A stretch of 64,000 bases of DNA from Rhizobium sp. FY34 (GCF_005222845.1 NZ_STFZ01000005.1:124001-188000); one strand, 5' to 3'; positions 18,132 to 29,815 are shown, counted from the first letter of the stretch. Program-made: numbers and translations. Notes: generated from the sequence alone by a model not told the origin.

Positions 18132-18950
18132 TCACACGCGGCCAAGGGCAAAGCCCTTGGCGATGTAGTTGCGGACGAAATAGATGACGAGCGCGCCGGG
18201 TATGATGGTGAGTACGCCGGCAGCGGCCAGCACGCCCCAATCCATGCCCGATGCCGAGACGGTGCGCGTCATCGTGGCCGCAATCGGCTTGGCATCCGTC
18301 GTCGTCAGGGTCCGGGCAATCAGCAGTTCGACCCAGGAAAACATGAAGCAGAAGAAGGCAGCGACACCAATGCCGGATGCGATGAGCGGCATGAAGATCT
18401 TCACGAAGAATTTCGGGAAGGAATAGCCGTCGATATAGGCGGTTTCGTCGATTTCCTTCGGCACGCCGGACATGAAGCCTTCCAGAATCCACACTGCCAG
18501 CGGCACGTTGAACAGGCAGTGGGCGATGGCAACGGCGATATGCGTATCGATGAGACCGAAGGCCGAATAGAGCTGGAAAAAAGGCAGGGCAAACACTGCC
18601 GGCGGCGCCATGCGGTTGGTCAACAGCCAGAAGAACAGGTGCTTATCGCCCAGGAACCGGTAGCGCGAGAAAGCATAGGCTGCCGGAAGTGCTGCCGACA
18701 CCGAAATCACCGTGTTCAGTACGACATAGATGATCGAGTTGATATAGCCATTATACCAGGACGGATCGGTAAAGATCACCGCGTAATTGCGCAGCGTCGG
18801 TTCCTGCGGCCAGAGCGAAAAGGCCCCGAGGATTTCGGAATTCGTCTTGAAGCTCATATTGGCGAGCCAATAGATCGGCAGGATGAGGAAGACGATGTAG
18901 ATCGTCGGAACCAGAAAACCGAATCGGCTGCGTGTGCCAATGCTGCTCAT
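18132..18950 (-). CDS. glpQ: Glycerol ABC transporter permease GlpQ
   Basis: A 272-residue inner-membrane permease of the MalG type with six hydrophobic helices. The EAA-type cytoplasmic loop reads EIDETAYIDGYSFPKFFVKIFMPL, which contacts the ATPases. It partners GlpP. The start at 18950 is chosen for its GGAGG site; ten bases separate it from glpP. Confidence 0.9.
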   Translation of the reverse strand: MSSIGTRSRFGFLVPTIYIVFLILPIYWLANMSFKTNSEILGAFSLWPQEPTLRNYAVIFTDPSWYNGYINSIIYVVLNTVISVSAALPAAYAFSRYRFLGDKHLFFWLLTNRMAPPAVFALPFFQLYSAFGLIDTHIAVAIAHCLFNVPLAVWILEGFMSGVPKEIDETAYIDGYSFPKFFVKIFMPLIASGIGVAAFFCFMFSWVELLIARTLTTTDAKPIAATMTRTVSASGMDWGVLAAAGVLTIIPGALVIYFVRNYIAKGFALGRV

Positions 18951-18960
18951 GGCGCCCTCC

Positions 18961-19830
18961 TCACGTCTGCTCTGCATCGCTCTGCGTCATCACGGTGTAG
19001 AACACCCATGACAGCAGAAGGATGATCAGGAAGTAGATGATCGACATGGCCGCCGCAGGTCCCAGATCGAACTGGCCGACCGCCATCTTGACAAGATCGA
19101 TGGACAGGAAAGTAGTGGAATTGCCCGGCCCGCCACCGGTCACCACGAAAGGTTCGGTGTAGATCATGAAACTGTCCATGAAGCGCAACAGGACGGCAAT
19201 CAGCAGAACCCGCTTCATCTTCGGCAACTGGATGTAGCGAAACACCGACCAGCGCGACGCACCATCGATCTTGGCCGCCTGGTAATAGGCATCCGGGATG
19301 GACACGAGACCGGCATAGCAGAGCAGCACGACAAGGCTCGTCCAGTGCCAGACATCCATGACGATGACGGTTGCCCAGGCATCCACCGGGTCCTGCGTAT
19401 AATTATAATCGATGCCGAGATTGTTGAGCACATAGCCGAGCAGGCCGATATCGACGCGACCGAAAACCTGCCAGATGGTGCCGACGACATTCCAGGGGAT
19501 CAGCAGCGGCAGCGCCATCAGCACAAGGCAGACTGGCACACCCGGCCCGGTCTTTGGCATATTGAGCGCGATGAAAATGCCGAGCGGCACTTCGATGGCC
19601 AGAATAATGCCGGAAAAGACAAGATTGCGCGCAAGCGCATCCCAGAAGCGGTCGGAGGTGAGGATTTCGACGAACCAGTCGGTTCCGGCCCAGAAGAACT
19701 GGTTATTGCCGAACGTATCCTGAACCGAATAGTTCACCACCGTCATCAGCGGAATGACGGCGGAAAACGCCACCAGAACCAGAACCGGCAGCACCATGAA
19801 CCAGGCCTTGTTATTCCATGTCGTGTTCAT
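18961..19830 (-). CDS. glpP: Glycerol ABC transporter permease GlpP
   Basis: A 289-residue permease of the MalF type with six predicted helices. The EAA loop is seen as PDAYYQAAKIDGASRWSVF. It forms the channel with GlpQ. It starts three bases after the glpT stop and has a GGAGG site, consistent with one transcript from glpD to glpV. Confidence 0.9.
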   Translation of the reverse strand: MNTTWNNKAWFMVLPVLVLVAFSAVIPLMTVVNYSVQDTFGNNQFFWAGTDWFVEILTSDRFWDALARNLVFSGIILAIEVPLGIFIALNMPKTGPGVPVCLVLMALPLLIPWNVVGTIWQVFGRVDIGLLGYVLNNLGIDYNYTQDPVDAWATVIVMDVWHWTSLVVLLCYAGLVSIPDAYYQAAKIDGASRWSVFRYIQLPKMKRVLLIAVLLRFMDSFMIYTEPFVVTGGGPGNSTTFLSIDLVKMAVGQFDLGPAAAMSIIYFLIILLLSWVFYTVMTQSDAEQT

Positions 19831-19833
19831 GTC

Positions 19834-20904
19834 TCAGCCCTCCATGCCGACGCGCCAGCTATCGGCGAAAATGCCGATGGCGGCCGGATCGAACGTCACG
19901 CGTGCATCCGCGGGGATCTCGTCATCCTCGGCCAGAACGATGGACAGAGGTTGACCGCAGAAACTTGCCCGCACGATCTTCTGGCGGCCGATATCCTCCA
20001 CCTTGCCGATATCGATCGCCATGCCATCGCGCCCCAACCGCACGAATTCCGGCCGGATGCCCAGTTCAAGCTTTGCACCGCGCGCGAGTTTTGGCACGCC
20101 GGACAGGGCAATGGCCTGCTCGCCGATCCGCGCTAAAGCACCCTCCACCGTCACCGGCATGACATTCATGCCCGGCGAACCGATGAAATAGCCGACAAAG
20201 GTATGGCTTGGCCGCTCAAAGAGCTCCGCCGGCGTGCCGATCTGGACGATCTGCCCGTCATGCATGACGACAACCTTGTCGGCAAAGGTCAGGGCTTCCG
20301 TCTGGTCATGCGTGACATAGACCATGGTGAAGCGCGAGCTGCGATGCAGCCGCTTCAACTGCGAGCGCAATTGCCATTTCATATGCGGATCGATGACGGT
20401 GAGCGGTTCGTCAAACAGGATGGCATTGACATCCGAGCGCACCAGCCCCCGGCCGAGCGATATCTTCTGCTTCTGGTCGGCCGTCAGCCCCTGCGCACGG
20501 CGATTGGCCATGGATGCAAGGTCTGTCATCTCCAGAATGTGCGTAACGCGGCTTCGCACCTCAGCTTCCGGCACATGCCGGTTGCGCAGCGGAAAGGCCA
20601 GATTATCAAACACCGTCATCGTGTCGTAGACGACGGGGAACTGGAAGACCTGGGCAATGTTGCGCGCCTCGGTGGAGAGCGTCGTCACGTCCTTGCCGTC
20701 AAACAGTATGCGTCCATCGGATGGGTGCAGGAGGCCGGAAATGATATTGAGAAGCGTGGTCTTGCCGCAGCCGGAAGGGCCAAGCAGCGCATAGGCGCCA
20801 CCATCCTCCCATTCATAGTGAACTTCCTTCAGCGCATAATCGCCGGCAGCCTTTGCCTTGGCGCTGTAGGCGTGGCGGATATGGTCGAGGGTGATACGGG
20901 CCAT
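19834..20904 (-). CDS. glpT: Glycerol ABC transporter ATPase GlpT, with degenerate signature motif
   Basis: A 356-residue MalK-type ATPase with a C-terminal regulatory (TOBE-like) domain. Walker A GPSGCGKT (42-49), the Q-loop Gln88, Walker B ILFDEP (162-167) and the H-loop His199 are intact. The ABC signature is not LSGGQ but LTADQ (140-144), followed by KQK. Its partner GlpS has the complementary defect. Together they predict one working and one degenerate ATP site. The gene name denotes the rhizobial ABC subunit and not the enterobacterial glycerol-3-phosphate antiporter of the same symbol. ATG 20904 is preceded by GAGGAGG. Confidence 0.9.
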   Translation of the reverse strand: MARITLDHIRHAYSAKAKAAGDYALKEVHYEWEDGGAYALLGPSGCGKTTLLNIISGLLHPSDGRILFDGKDVTTLSTEARNIAQVFQFPVVYDTMTVFDNLAFPLRNRHVPEAEVRSRVTHILEMTDLASMANRRAQGLTADQKQKISLGRGLVRSDVNAILFDEPLTVIDPHMKWQLRSQLKRLHRSSRFTMVYVTHDQTEALTFADKVVVMHDGQIVQIGTPAELFERPSHTFVGYFIGSPGMNVMPVTVEGALARIGEQAIALSGVPKLARGAKLELGIRPEFVRLGRDGMAIDIGKVEDIGRQKIVRASFCGQPLSIVLAEDDEIPADARVTFDPAAIGIFADSWRVGMEG

Positions 20905-20914
20905 GTCGTCCTCC

Positions 20915-21997
20915 TCACGCCGCGACGGTGTCAGCAGAAACGAGCGCACGGCCCGTCTGCGGATCGAATGCCATCAGATGGCGGGCATCCAGATGCACAT
21001 CGAGCATCTGGTCCGGATCGATATCGTGAATGCCATGGGTGAGCAGGACCCATTTTTCGCCGGCAAATTCCAGATGGATGAAGCTTTCCGAGCCGGCGAT
21101 TTCCGACACTTGCGTGCGCGCCGAAAGGGGATGCGTAAAGGGCCGTGGCTTCAGCATCAAATGATGCGGCTGGAAGGCGATGGTGACCGGGCCGATCGGC
21201 ATCCCGGTCAAATGCGCCGGCACCGGCATCACCGGTCGGCCCTCCAGCAGAAGGCTTGCGCCTTCATGCACCAGTTCGATCGTATTCAAAGGCGGATCGG
21301 CAAAGGTGCGCGCCGTCAGGAGATCGGATGGCTTGCGATAGACCTCGATCGTCTCGCCGAACTGCGTGACCCGACCTTCAGCAAGCGTGGCCGTGCTGCC
21401 GCCAAGCAGAAGCGCTTCCGAAGGTTCGGTCGTTGCATAGACGAAGATCGCTCCGGAGGCCGCAAAGATCTTCGGCAGTTCCTCGCGCAACTCCTCGCGC
21501 AACTTGTAGTCGAGATTGGCGAGCGGCTCATCAAGCAGAACCAGATTGGCATTCTTGACGATGGCGCGGGCGAGCGCCGTGCGCTGCTGCTGGCCACCGG
21601 AAAGATTGAGCGGCATGCGATCAAGATAGGGCGATAGACGCAGAAGATCGGCGGCCTTGCGCACCTCGCGATCAATCACTGCCGCATCCTTGCCGGCAAT
21701 GCGCATGGGCGATGCGATATTCTCGTACACACTCAGCGCCGGATAGTTGATGAACTGCTGGTAGACCATGGCTATATTGCGCTTCTGCACCGGCATGCCG
21801 GTCACATCCACGCCATCCACGAAGATCTGGCCTTCCGTCGGGCGATCAAGCCCGGCCATCAGGCGCATCAGCGAGGTCTTGCCCGAGAGTGTCGGGCCAA
21901 GCAGGACGTTCAGCGTTCCCCGCTTGAGTGCGAGATTGGTCGGGCGGATGTGATAGTCACGCCCCACCATCTTCGACACATTGCGCAATTCCAACAT
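20915..21997 (-). CDS. glpS: Glycerol ABC transporter ATPase GlpS, lacking the H-loop histidine
   Basis: A 360-residue MalK-type ATPase. Walker A GPTLSGKT (34-41), signature LSGGQ (132-136) and Walker B LVLLDEP (151-157) are canonical. In the switch region VYATTEPSEA the histidine normally found in VYVTHD is Thr190. With GlpT it should form an asymmetric heterodimer. It lies 84 bases after glpD and 10 before glpT. Confidence 0.9.
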   Translation of the reverse strand: MLELRNVSKMVGRDYHIRPTNLALKRGTLNVLLGPTLSGKTSLMRLMAGLDRPTEGQIFVDGVDVTGMPVQKRNIAMVYQQFINYPALSVYENIASPMRIAGKDAAVIDREVRKAADLLRLSPYLDRMPLNLSGGQQQRTALARAIVKNANLVLLDEPLANLDYKLREELREELPKIFAASGAIFVYATTEPSEALLLGGSTATLAEGRVTQFGETIEVYRKPSDLLTARTFADPPLNTIELVHEGASLLLEGRPVMPVPAHLTGMPIGPVTIAFQPHHLMLKPRPFTHPLSARTQVSEIAGSESFIHLEFAGEKWVLLTHGIHDIDPDQMLDVHLDARHLMAFDPQTGRALVSADTVAA

Positions 21998-22080
21998 GCC
22001 TTGGGCCTCCCAACCCTAAGCGAGTGATGACATACACGCTTCAAGCCCCTCCAAGGCTTAAAAGCGTCCCCCTCACACCG

Positions 22081-23592
22081 TCAGGCGGCGTGGCGGGCTC
22101 CGGTCATATAGTCTTCCAGACCGGCAGCCTGCGCAGCGGTCAGGAACAGCCCCTGCTTGGTGCGGCGCCAGAGAACATCCTCTGCCGTCACCGCCCATTC
22201 CTTGTCGATCAGCCAGCGAACCTCGGCCTCATAGAGCGAGCCGCCGAAATGGTAACCAAGATCAGCGGCAGTCTCGGCCTTGCCCAGCATGACGCCCGCA
22301 TCGGTTCCATAGCAGCGCACCAGGCGTTCGGCATGGACCCTCGTGATGAACGGCGAGTGCGACAGAAGCCGCTTCACCTCCGCCTCAAAGCCAAGAACCG
22401 CGAAATCGCCGCCCGGCAACCGGCTGCCTGCCGTCCATGATGCGCCTCGGGTGCCAATCGCACCACCAATCTTTTCCAGCGCATGTTCGGCCAGCCGACG
22501 ATAGGTGGTCAGCTTGCCGCCAAACACATTGAGAAGCGGCGCGCCCTCCGTCTCATCGAGCTTCAGCACATAGTCGCGCGTGGCTTCCTGCGCCTTCGAC
22601 GCGCCATCATCATAAAGCGGCCGCACGGCCGAATAGCTCCAGACGATATCGGCCGGACGCACCGGCTCGGCGAAATACTCACTTGCGGCATTGCAGAGAT
22701 AATTCACCTCTTCGTCGCTGATCCTGATGGCCTTCGGATCACCGGTATAGTCGCGGTCCGTGGTGCCGATCAGCGTGAATTCGCCCTCATAGGGAATGGC
22801 AAAGAAGATGCGGTTATCGGGATTCTGGAAAAAGTAAGCGCGTGCATGATCGAACTTCTTGCGCACCACGATATGGCTGCCCTGCACGAGGCGCACATTG
22901 TGGGCATTGTTGCGCCCCATGGCGCCGGCCAGCACCTGATCGACCCATGGGCCGGCGGCGTTGACAAGCATCCGGGCGCGGATCGTCTGCGTCTCGCCGC
23001 TCAGCGTATGCGCCACCGTCACGGCCCAGGCATCGCCATCTCGGCGCGCAGACGTCACCTTGTGACGCGACAGGATGGTGGCACCACGGATCTGCGCATC
23101 CCGTGCATTCAACACGACGATGCGCGCGTCATCCACCCAGCCGTCAGAATATTCAAAAGCGCGCCCAAACAGCGGCTTCAGCGGTTTTCCCGCCTCGTCA
23201 CGGCGCAGATCGATTGTTTTCGTTGCCGGCAGAAGCTTGCGGCCGCCCAGATGATCATAGAGAAACAGTCCAAGCCGGATGAGCCAGGCAGGGCGCACGC
23301 CGCCCTTCTGGTAGGGCAGCACGAAACGCAGCGGCCAGATGACATGCGGCGCCATGGCCCAGAGCACTTCGCGCTCCATCAGCGCCTCGCGCACCAGACG
23401 GAATTCATAGTGTTCGAGATAGCGCAATCCGCCATGGATCAGCTTTGTCGAACCCGAAGAGGTGCCGGAGGCAAAATCATTCATCTCGGCCAGCGCAACC
23501 GAATAGCCGCGACCTGCCGCATCGCGGGCAATGCCGCAGCCATTGATGCCGCCGCCAATCACAAACAGATCGTAAACGCGCCCTTCAGCCAT
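22081..23592 (-). CDS. glpD: Aerobic glycerol-3-phosphate dehydrogenase
   Basis: A 503-residue flavoenzyme oxidising glycerol-3-phosphate to dihydroxyacetone phosphate at the membrane and passing electrons to quinone. The N-terminal FAD motif reads FVIGGGINGCGIARDAAGRG; the typical DDAR, YYEGEF-like and GGKLTTYR blocks follow. The start at 23592 aligns with the FAD domain; the longer frame lacks support. It is the first enzyme gene after glpR. A close paralogue lies at 61569-63086. Confidence 0.95.
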   Translation of the reverse strand: MAEGRVYDLFVIGGGINGCGIARDAAGRGYSVALAEMNDFASGTSSGSTKLIHGGLRYLEHYEFRLVREALMEREVLWAMAPHVIWPLRFVLPYQKGGVRPAWLIRLGLFLYDHLGGRKLLPATKTIDLRRDEAGKPLKPLFGRAFEYSDGWVDDARIVVLNARDAQIRGATILSRHKVTSARRDGDAWAVTVAHTLSGETQTIRARMLVNAAGPWVDQVLAGAMGRNNAHNVRLVQGSHIVVRKKFDHARAYFFQNPDNRIFFAIPYEGEFTLIGTTDRDYTGDPKAIRISDEEVNYLCNAASEYFAEPVRPADIVWSYSAVRPLYDDGASKAQEATRDYVLKLDETEGAPLLNVFGGKLTTYRRLAEHALEKIGGAIGTRGASWTAGSRLPGGDFAVLGFEAEVKRLLSHSPFITRVHAERLVRCYGTDAGVMLGKAETAADLGYHFGGSLYEAEVRWLIDKEWAVTAEDVLWRRTKQGLFLTAAQAAGLEDYMTGARHAA

Positions 23593-23661
23593 TCCCCACC
23601 CATCGCACTGCAGCAAACCTGAGCACTTGCGAAACAACTAAACTGTAATTCGAAATATATT

Positions 23662-23679
23662 CGAATGTCAAACGAATGC
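23662..23679. promoter_or_regulatory. Candidate GlpR operator before glpD
   Basis: The 18-mer CGAATGTCAAACGAATGC starts 70 bases upstream of glpD and just touches the glpR stop codon. It lies in a run of TTCG/CGAA elements from 23648 to 23695. The identical 18-mer precedes the second glpD. Confidence 0.65.
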
Positions 23680-24467
23680 TATTCGCCATTCGTATGACCT
23701 GTCTTCACCGATGTTTCGATCAGAGCCACATCTTGCGCTGCACAGACCGCTCGGACACTTGCGGACGGACAGTGATCGCAGATGAAACTATGCACCTGCG
23801 AGATATGGCCGATACGCACCGGCGCCGTGCGTTCGAACTTGGAAGCGTCGGTCACCAGGATTACATGCCGCGCATTGGCGATGATCGCCTGCGCCACCTT
23901 GACCTCGCGGAAATCGAAATCGAGCAGCGCGCCATCTTCATCGATGGCCGACACGCCGATCACGGCAAAATCCACCTTGAACTGACGGATAAAATCGACA
24001 GCCGCCTCGCCGACGATACCGCCGTCGGAGCCGCGCACCACACCACCGGCAATAACCACCTCGATAGCGGGGAAGACCCGCAAGCGATTGGCCACGTTGA
24101 TATTGTTGGTGATGACCATGAGTTCCTTATGATCCACCAGAGCATCGCCGACCGCCTCGGTTGTCGTGCCGATATTGATGAAGAGTGAGGAATTGTCGGG
24201 GATCATCGCCGCCGCTGCACGGCCGATCGCCTGCTTTTCGGCAGCCGCCATGGAGCGGCGCGCCTCGTATTTGACATTCTCATTGCCGCTTGGAAACACA
24301 GCGCCGCCATGGATGCGGTTCAAGGCCCGTGTCTCGCACAGATCGTTGAGATCCTTGCGAATGGTCTGCGGCGTGACCGTGAACCGGACCGCCAATTCCT
24401 CGACCAAAACCCGCCCATGCTCCTTGGCAAGAGCCATGATCTCGACCTGGCGCGCGGAAAGCAGCAT
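23679..24467 (-). CDS. glpR: DeoR-family glycerol regulon repressor
   Basis: A 262-residue DeoR-type repressor: N-terminal helix-turn-helix (VEELAVRFTVTPQTIRKDLNDLCE, about 22-45) and a sugar-phosphate-binding domain with the NIGTTTEAV loop near 98-106. GlpR proteins release DNA on binding glycerol-3-phosphate. It is on the same strand as and directly upstream of glpD, as in other rhizobia, and probably controls the glp operon and itself. Confidence 0.9.
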   Translation of the reverse strand: MLLSARQVEIMALAKEHGRVLVEELAVRFTVTPQTIRKDLNDLCETRALNRIHGGAVFPSGNENVKYEARRSMAAAEKQAIGRAAAAMIPDNSSLFINIGTTTEAVGDALVDHKELMVITNNINVANRLRVFPAIEVVIAGGVVRGSDGGIVGEAAVDFIRQFKVDFAVIGVSAIDEDGALLDFDFREVKVAQAIIANARHVILVTDASKFERTAPVRIGHISQVHSFICDHCPSASVRAVCAAQDVALIETSVKTGHTNGE

Positions 24468-24476
24468 GATCCACCC

Positions 24477-24510
24477 TTTTCGTTTTCATTCATCTTAGAG
24501 AAAAACGAAA
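24477..24510. promoter_or_regulatory. Inverted TTTTCGTTTTC/GAAAAACGAAA repeat before glpR
   Basis: Arms 24477-24487 and 24500-24510 are near-perfect inverted repeats, ten bases upstream of the glpR start. TTTCG-rich repeats are typical DeoR-family operators, so autoregulation by GlpR is likely. Confidence 0.55.
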
Positions 24511-24859
24511 TGGCCGCAATAGGTGGACATGCACCTCAACAGGATGAGACTGGAGCCAATGAAACTGAATGATTTTGGTGTCTATGAGCGCGACACAAGT
24601 GAAGGCCCATATGACGCACGACCAGCACATGGGCCTCCTTCAGACGCGGTTGCAGCTGGAGGCATCACGGACCCCTAGCATCCTCCAGCTGCCGATTTCC
24701 AAAGGTATTTCACCCGGAAACCAAGAGCTCTTAGACAGCATCAGAGGGCCTGATCAAGGTCATATGCAGATTGCTCGGCGATGCACCCAAAATTGAGTCC
24801 GCCGCGGCTGACTGTCTTCCTGCTGCAGCAGAGAGAGGCTAAACAGCCAGACGACAAGC

Positions 24860-24907
24860 ATCGAGGTATCGAGGTATCGAGGTATCGAGGTATCGAGGTA
24901 TCGAGGT
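24860..24907. repeat. Six tandem copies of an 8-bp unit (ATCGAGGT)
   Basis: Six perfect, uninterrupted copies of ATCGAGGT run from 24860 to 24907, ahead of the next gene. The rest of the 24468-24948 gap shows only the glpR control region and no convincing gene. Confidence 0.95.
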
Positions 24908-24948
24908 GGAGAAACTCTCTTTTTTGCCACGCGCATGCAAGTCACGAA

Positions 24949-25914
24949 ATGCAACCTGGGCCAGCATACGTGAAATCAGAACCGAGTGAGACACCGTACC
25001 CGCACGACAGCAGCTTCAACATCATGCACGATAGCAACGAGCCGATCTTCCTGCGGATCCTGCGCCAAGCCGCATTGAAGCTTCTGGCCATGCATGATGA
25101 GGCCCCGCGGACCGTCCGCTATGTTGCCAGCATGCAAAAATGGCTGATTACTCAGGCAATCACCGCCATTCATTTCGAGCGGCGACAGGATGACAGCCTA
25201 CCTCCTTTGACAGCTCGAACGCTCATCGATTTCTTTGCCGCTCAGCCACTCTTCAGCAAGAATACGCTGACCGCACATCTCGCGGAAATGCGCGCCTACG
25301 GCCTGCTGATCGACCAGGAGACCCATGACCGACGCGCCAAGCCGCTTGGCCTTAGTGGCTATTCGGAACGCATGATCAGTCAATGGCTCGAAAGTCACCT
25401 GGAAGGTCTAGATCAGCTGGATGGCGGCAACCGATCTACCACGTTCAAAGGCGAACCGCGTTTGCTGCTCCACATGCAGCCCATTGTGGTGCGCACCCTT
25501 GTATTTGATCCGCAATGGTCTCGACCACCGGCAAGCGTTGATCTTTTTGTCAAAACAGAATCGGGCAGCAACATTCTGCATGACCTGATCTGCCGCTTGC
25601 CCGAAGACATGCCCGAAGATGGAGCGCCCCTCTGCCTCGGCGCGGTGCGTGCCAGCGAAATCTCGACACGCCACACCCTGTCGCGCGGTCATGTTCAGCG
25701 TGTATTTGCACGAGCCAAATCGCAAGATCTGCTGGTCTGGAGCCTTCCGGCCAACCGTGGCGACCTATCGGTCTCGCAGCAATTGGTGCGCGATTATGCA
25801 AGCTGGCAAGCTGTCAAGTTCGCGGCGATCGCAAATGCCTATGACAAGGGCTTGAGGAACTTGCGGCAGGAGCAGCAGATGAACGCTGACAGCTTGGCGC
25901 AGCTCGGCTATTAG
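24949..25914 (+). CDS. Hypothetical protein, rhizobial type, possible winged-helix DNA-binding
   Basis: A soluble protein of about 321 residues from ATG 24949; an ATG at 25024 or an upstream frame start at 24781 are also possible, and no start has a good ribosome site. The part beginning IFLRILRQAALKLLAMHDEAPRTVRYVAS looks conserved among rhizobial proteins I recall only as hypothetical. Two segments (around RHTLSRGHVQRVFARAKSQDLL and TLIDFFAAQPLFSKNTLTAHLAEMRAYGLL) have the shape of helix-turn-helix motifs. If translation starts at 24781 it reads through the 8-bp repeat. Function unknown. Confidence 0.6.
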   Translation: MQPGPAYVKSEPSETPYPHDSSFNIMHDSNEPIFLRILRQAALKLLAMHDEAPRTVRYVASMQKWLITQAITAIHFERRQDDSLPPLTARTLIDFFAAQPLFSKNTLTAHLAEMRAYGLLIDQETHDRRAKPLGLSGYSERMISQWLESHLEGLDQLDGGNRSTTFKGEPRLLLHMQPIVVRTLVFDPQWSRPPASVDLFVKTESGSNILHDLICRLPEDMPEDGAPLCLGAVRASEISTRHTLSRGHVQRVFARAKSQDLLVWSLPANRGDLSVSQQLVRDYASWQAVKFAAIANAYDKGLRNLRQEQQMNADSLAQLGY

Positions 25915-25979
25915 GAGGCCGCACCCGTTCTGCCACAAGCAGCCAGCAGCGCAAACAGCCAATCATCAAGGAGCTATTC

Positions 25980-26189
25980 TTGGATACGGTCAACATCGAG
26001 AACCGCAGCGATTTTGCCCAATGGGCCGTCGAACGTGCCAGTTCCATCGTCGCCGGCGAAGGCGGCGATCTGGCGCTTGCGGCCCGCGAGGGTACGGACG
26101 AGACGATTGCCAGCGCTGCAAATGGCCTTGGCCAGGCGATCGTCGACGCCTTGCTGGAAGTATTCGACGGGCTGCTGCCGGAGGACTGA
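25980..26189 (+). CDS. Small acidic hypothetical protein with TTG start
   Basis: A 69-residue ORF starts with TTG at 25980, seven bases after AAGGAG. The product is acidic, mostly helical in appearance and has no signal peptide. It is 65 bases after the preceding gene on the same strand. I recognise no family; the ribosome site is the main support. A minus-strand ORF overlaps it but has no such site. Confidence 0.4.
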   Translation: MDTVNIENRSDFAQWAVERASSIVAGEGGDLALAAREGTDETIASAANGLGQAIVDALLEVFDGLLPED

Positions 26190-26223
26190 CACCACCGGAC
26201 ACGCTTGGCCTGTGGTTCACGCG

Positions 26224-27165
26224 TCAGGCGCGCGCGGACGCTGCCACTACAGGGTCGCGCGCTGCGCGCAGGGCTTCAGCAGAAGCGCGCACCACTTCTC
26301 CAACCTGCGCCAGCTGGCGGGCAATCGGGCTTGTCTTGCGCCACACCATGCCGATCGTTCGGGTCGGCTGCGGATCTTCAAAGCGGGCAATAGAGACATT
26401 GGCGGCGCGCGATTCGACCGACACCGCGATTTCCGGGATCAGCGTGATGCCAATGCCCGCCCCCACCATCTGCACCAGCGTAGAGAGCGAACTGCCATCC
26501 AGAAGCTCGCGCGGTTTGGAGGCGCCCATGCCGAGATTGCAGAAGGACAGCGCCTGTTCGCGGAAACAATGGCCCTCTTCCAGCAGAAGCAGCCGCATCT
26601 CGCGCAGCATTTCCCGGTTGGGCACCGGCTTGCCCTCGTCTTCCGCCGGGCGCACGAGCAGAAAACTCTCCTCAAAAAGCGCCACTTCCTCCAGTGAGGT
26701 TTCTGAAACCGGCAGCGCCACAATCGCCGTATCCAGCCGGCCTTCCGAAAGCTCCTGGATCAGCTTAGGCGTTACCGTTTCGCGCAGGTGAATGTCGAGA
26801 GCCGCATTCCTGCGCGTTAGATTGGCAATCACACTCGGCAGAAGATAGGGCGCAATCGTCGGAATAATGCCGATGCGCAGCCGACCGACCAGTTCCTGGC
26901 GCGAGGCGCGGGCGAGATCCCCCAGTTCATCGACCGAGCGCAGGATCTCGCGCACCCGCAACACGAATTCCTCGCCGAAACTGGTGAGGCGGATCTGCCG
27001 CGCACTGCGTTCCAAGAGCTCCACGCCGAGCATTTCCTCCAGTTCCTTCACCTGTACGGAGAGCGCCGGCTGCGAGATGGCGCAGGCCTCCGCCGCCCGG
27101 CCAAAATGGCCGCAACGGGCCAGAGCCTCGAAATACCGCAATTGCCGAAGTGTTGGGGTCGCCAT
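26224..27165 (-). CDS. oxyR: Peroxide-sensing LysR-type regulator OxyR
   Basis: A 313-residue LysR-family regulator: N-terminal helix-turn-helix (AAEACAISQPALSVQVKELE) and an effector domain carrying the redox pair Cys200 and Cys209 in EEGHCFREQALSFC, as Cys199/Cys208 of E. coli OxyR. Peroxide forms the disulfide and switches on katG. It is divergent from katG, the classic rhizobial arrangement. Confidence 0.93.
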   Translation of the reverse strand: MATPTLRQLRYFEALARCGHFGRAAEACAISQPALSVQVKELEEMLGVELLERSARQIRLTSFGEEFVLRVREILRSVDELGDLARASRQELVGRLRIGIIPTIAPYLLPSVIANLTRRNAALDIHLRETVTPKLIQELSEGRLDTAIVALPVSETSLEEVALFEESFLLVRPAEDEGKPVPNREMLREMRLLLLEEGHCFREQALSFCNLGMGASKPRELLDGSSLSTLVQMVGAGIGITLIPEIAVSVESRAANVSIARFEDPQPTRTIGMVWRKTSPIARQLAQVGEVVRASAEALRAARDPVVAASARA

Positions 27166-29564
<2,399 letters not shown>

Positions 29565-29589
29565 TCACTCAATTCTGAAGCAGATAATG

Positions 29590-29618
29590 GGCTCCCGATG
29601 CAAATCGGGGGCCTTTTT
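29590..29618 (+). terminator. Rho-independent terminator of katG
   Basis: A 10-bp stem (29590-29599 with 29604-29613, one G-T wobble) around a GCAA tetraloop is followed by five or more T residues, 25 bases past the katG stop. Confidence 0.92.
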
Positions 29619-29815
29619 TAGTGTGAAGGGGGGGCGGTGATAGCTGCGTCCGGCTCAAATCCCAAACGCGCGGGCGGAACCACGACAGCAAACTTAAACA
29701 AAATCAGATTACAGTTATCTATAACTCCTTAAATGCAAACAATTCAGTCGTAACAAATCCGGCAAAATCATAATAATTTTACAAATTTTTTGCCATCAAT
29801 ACGCAAATTGCACCG

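Noticed and set aside
19834-20904. Glycerol-3-phosphate:phosphate antiporter from the symbol glpT
   Set aside because: The protein is an ABC ATPase; the symbol is the rhizobial one.
24860-24907. Tandem repeats as a CRISPR array
   Set aside because: Units are 8 bases with no spacers and no cas genes.
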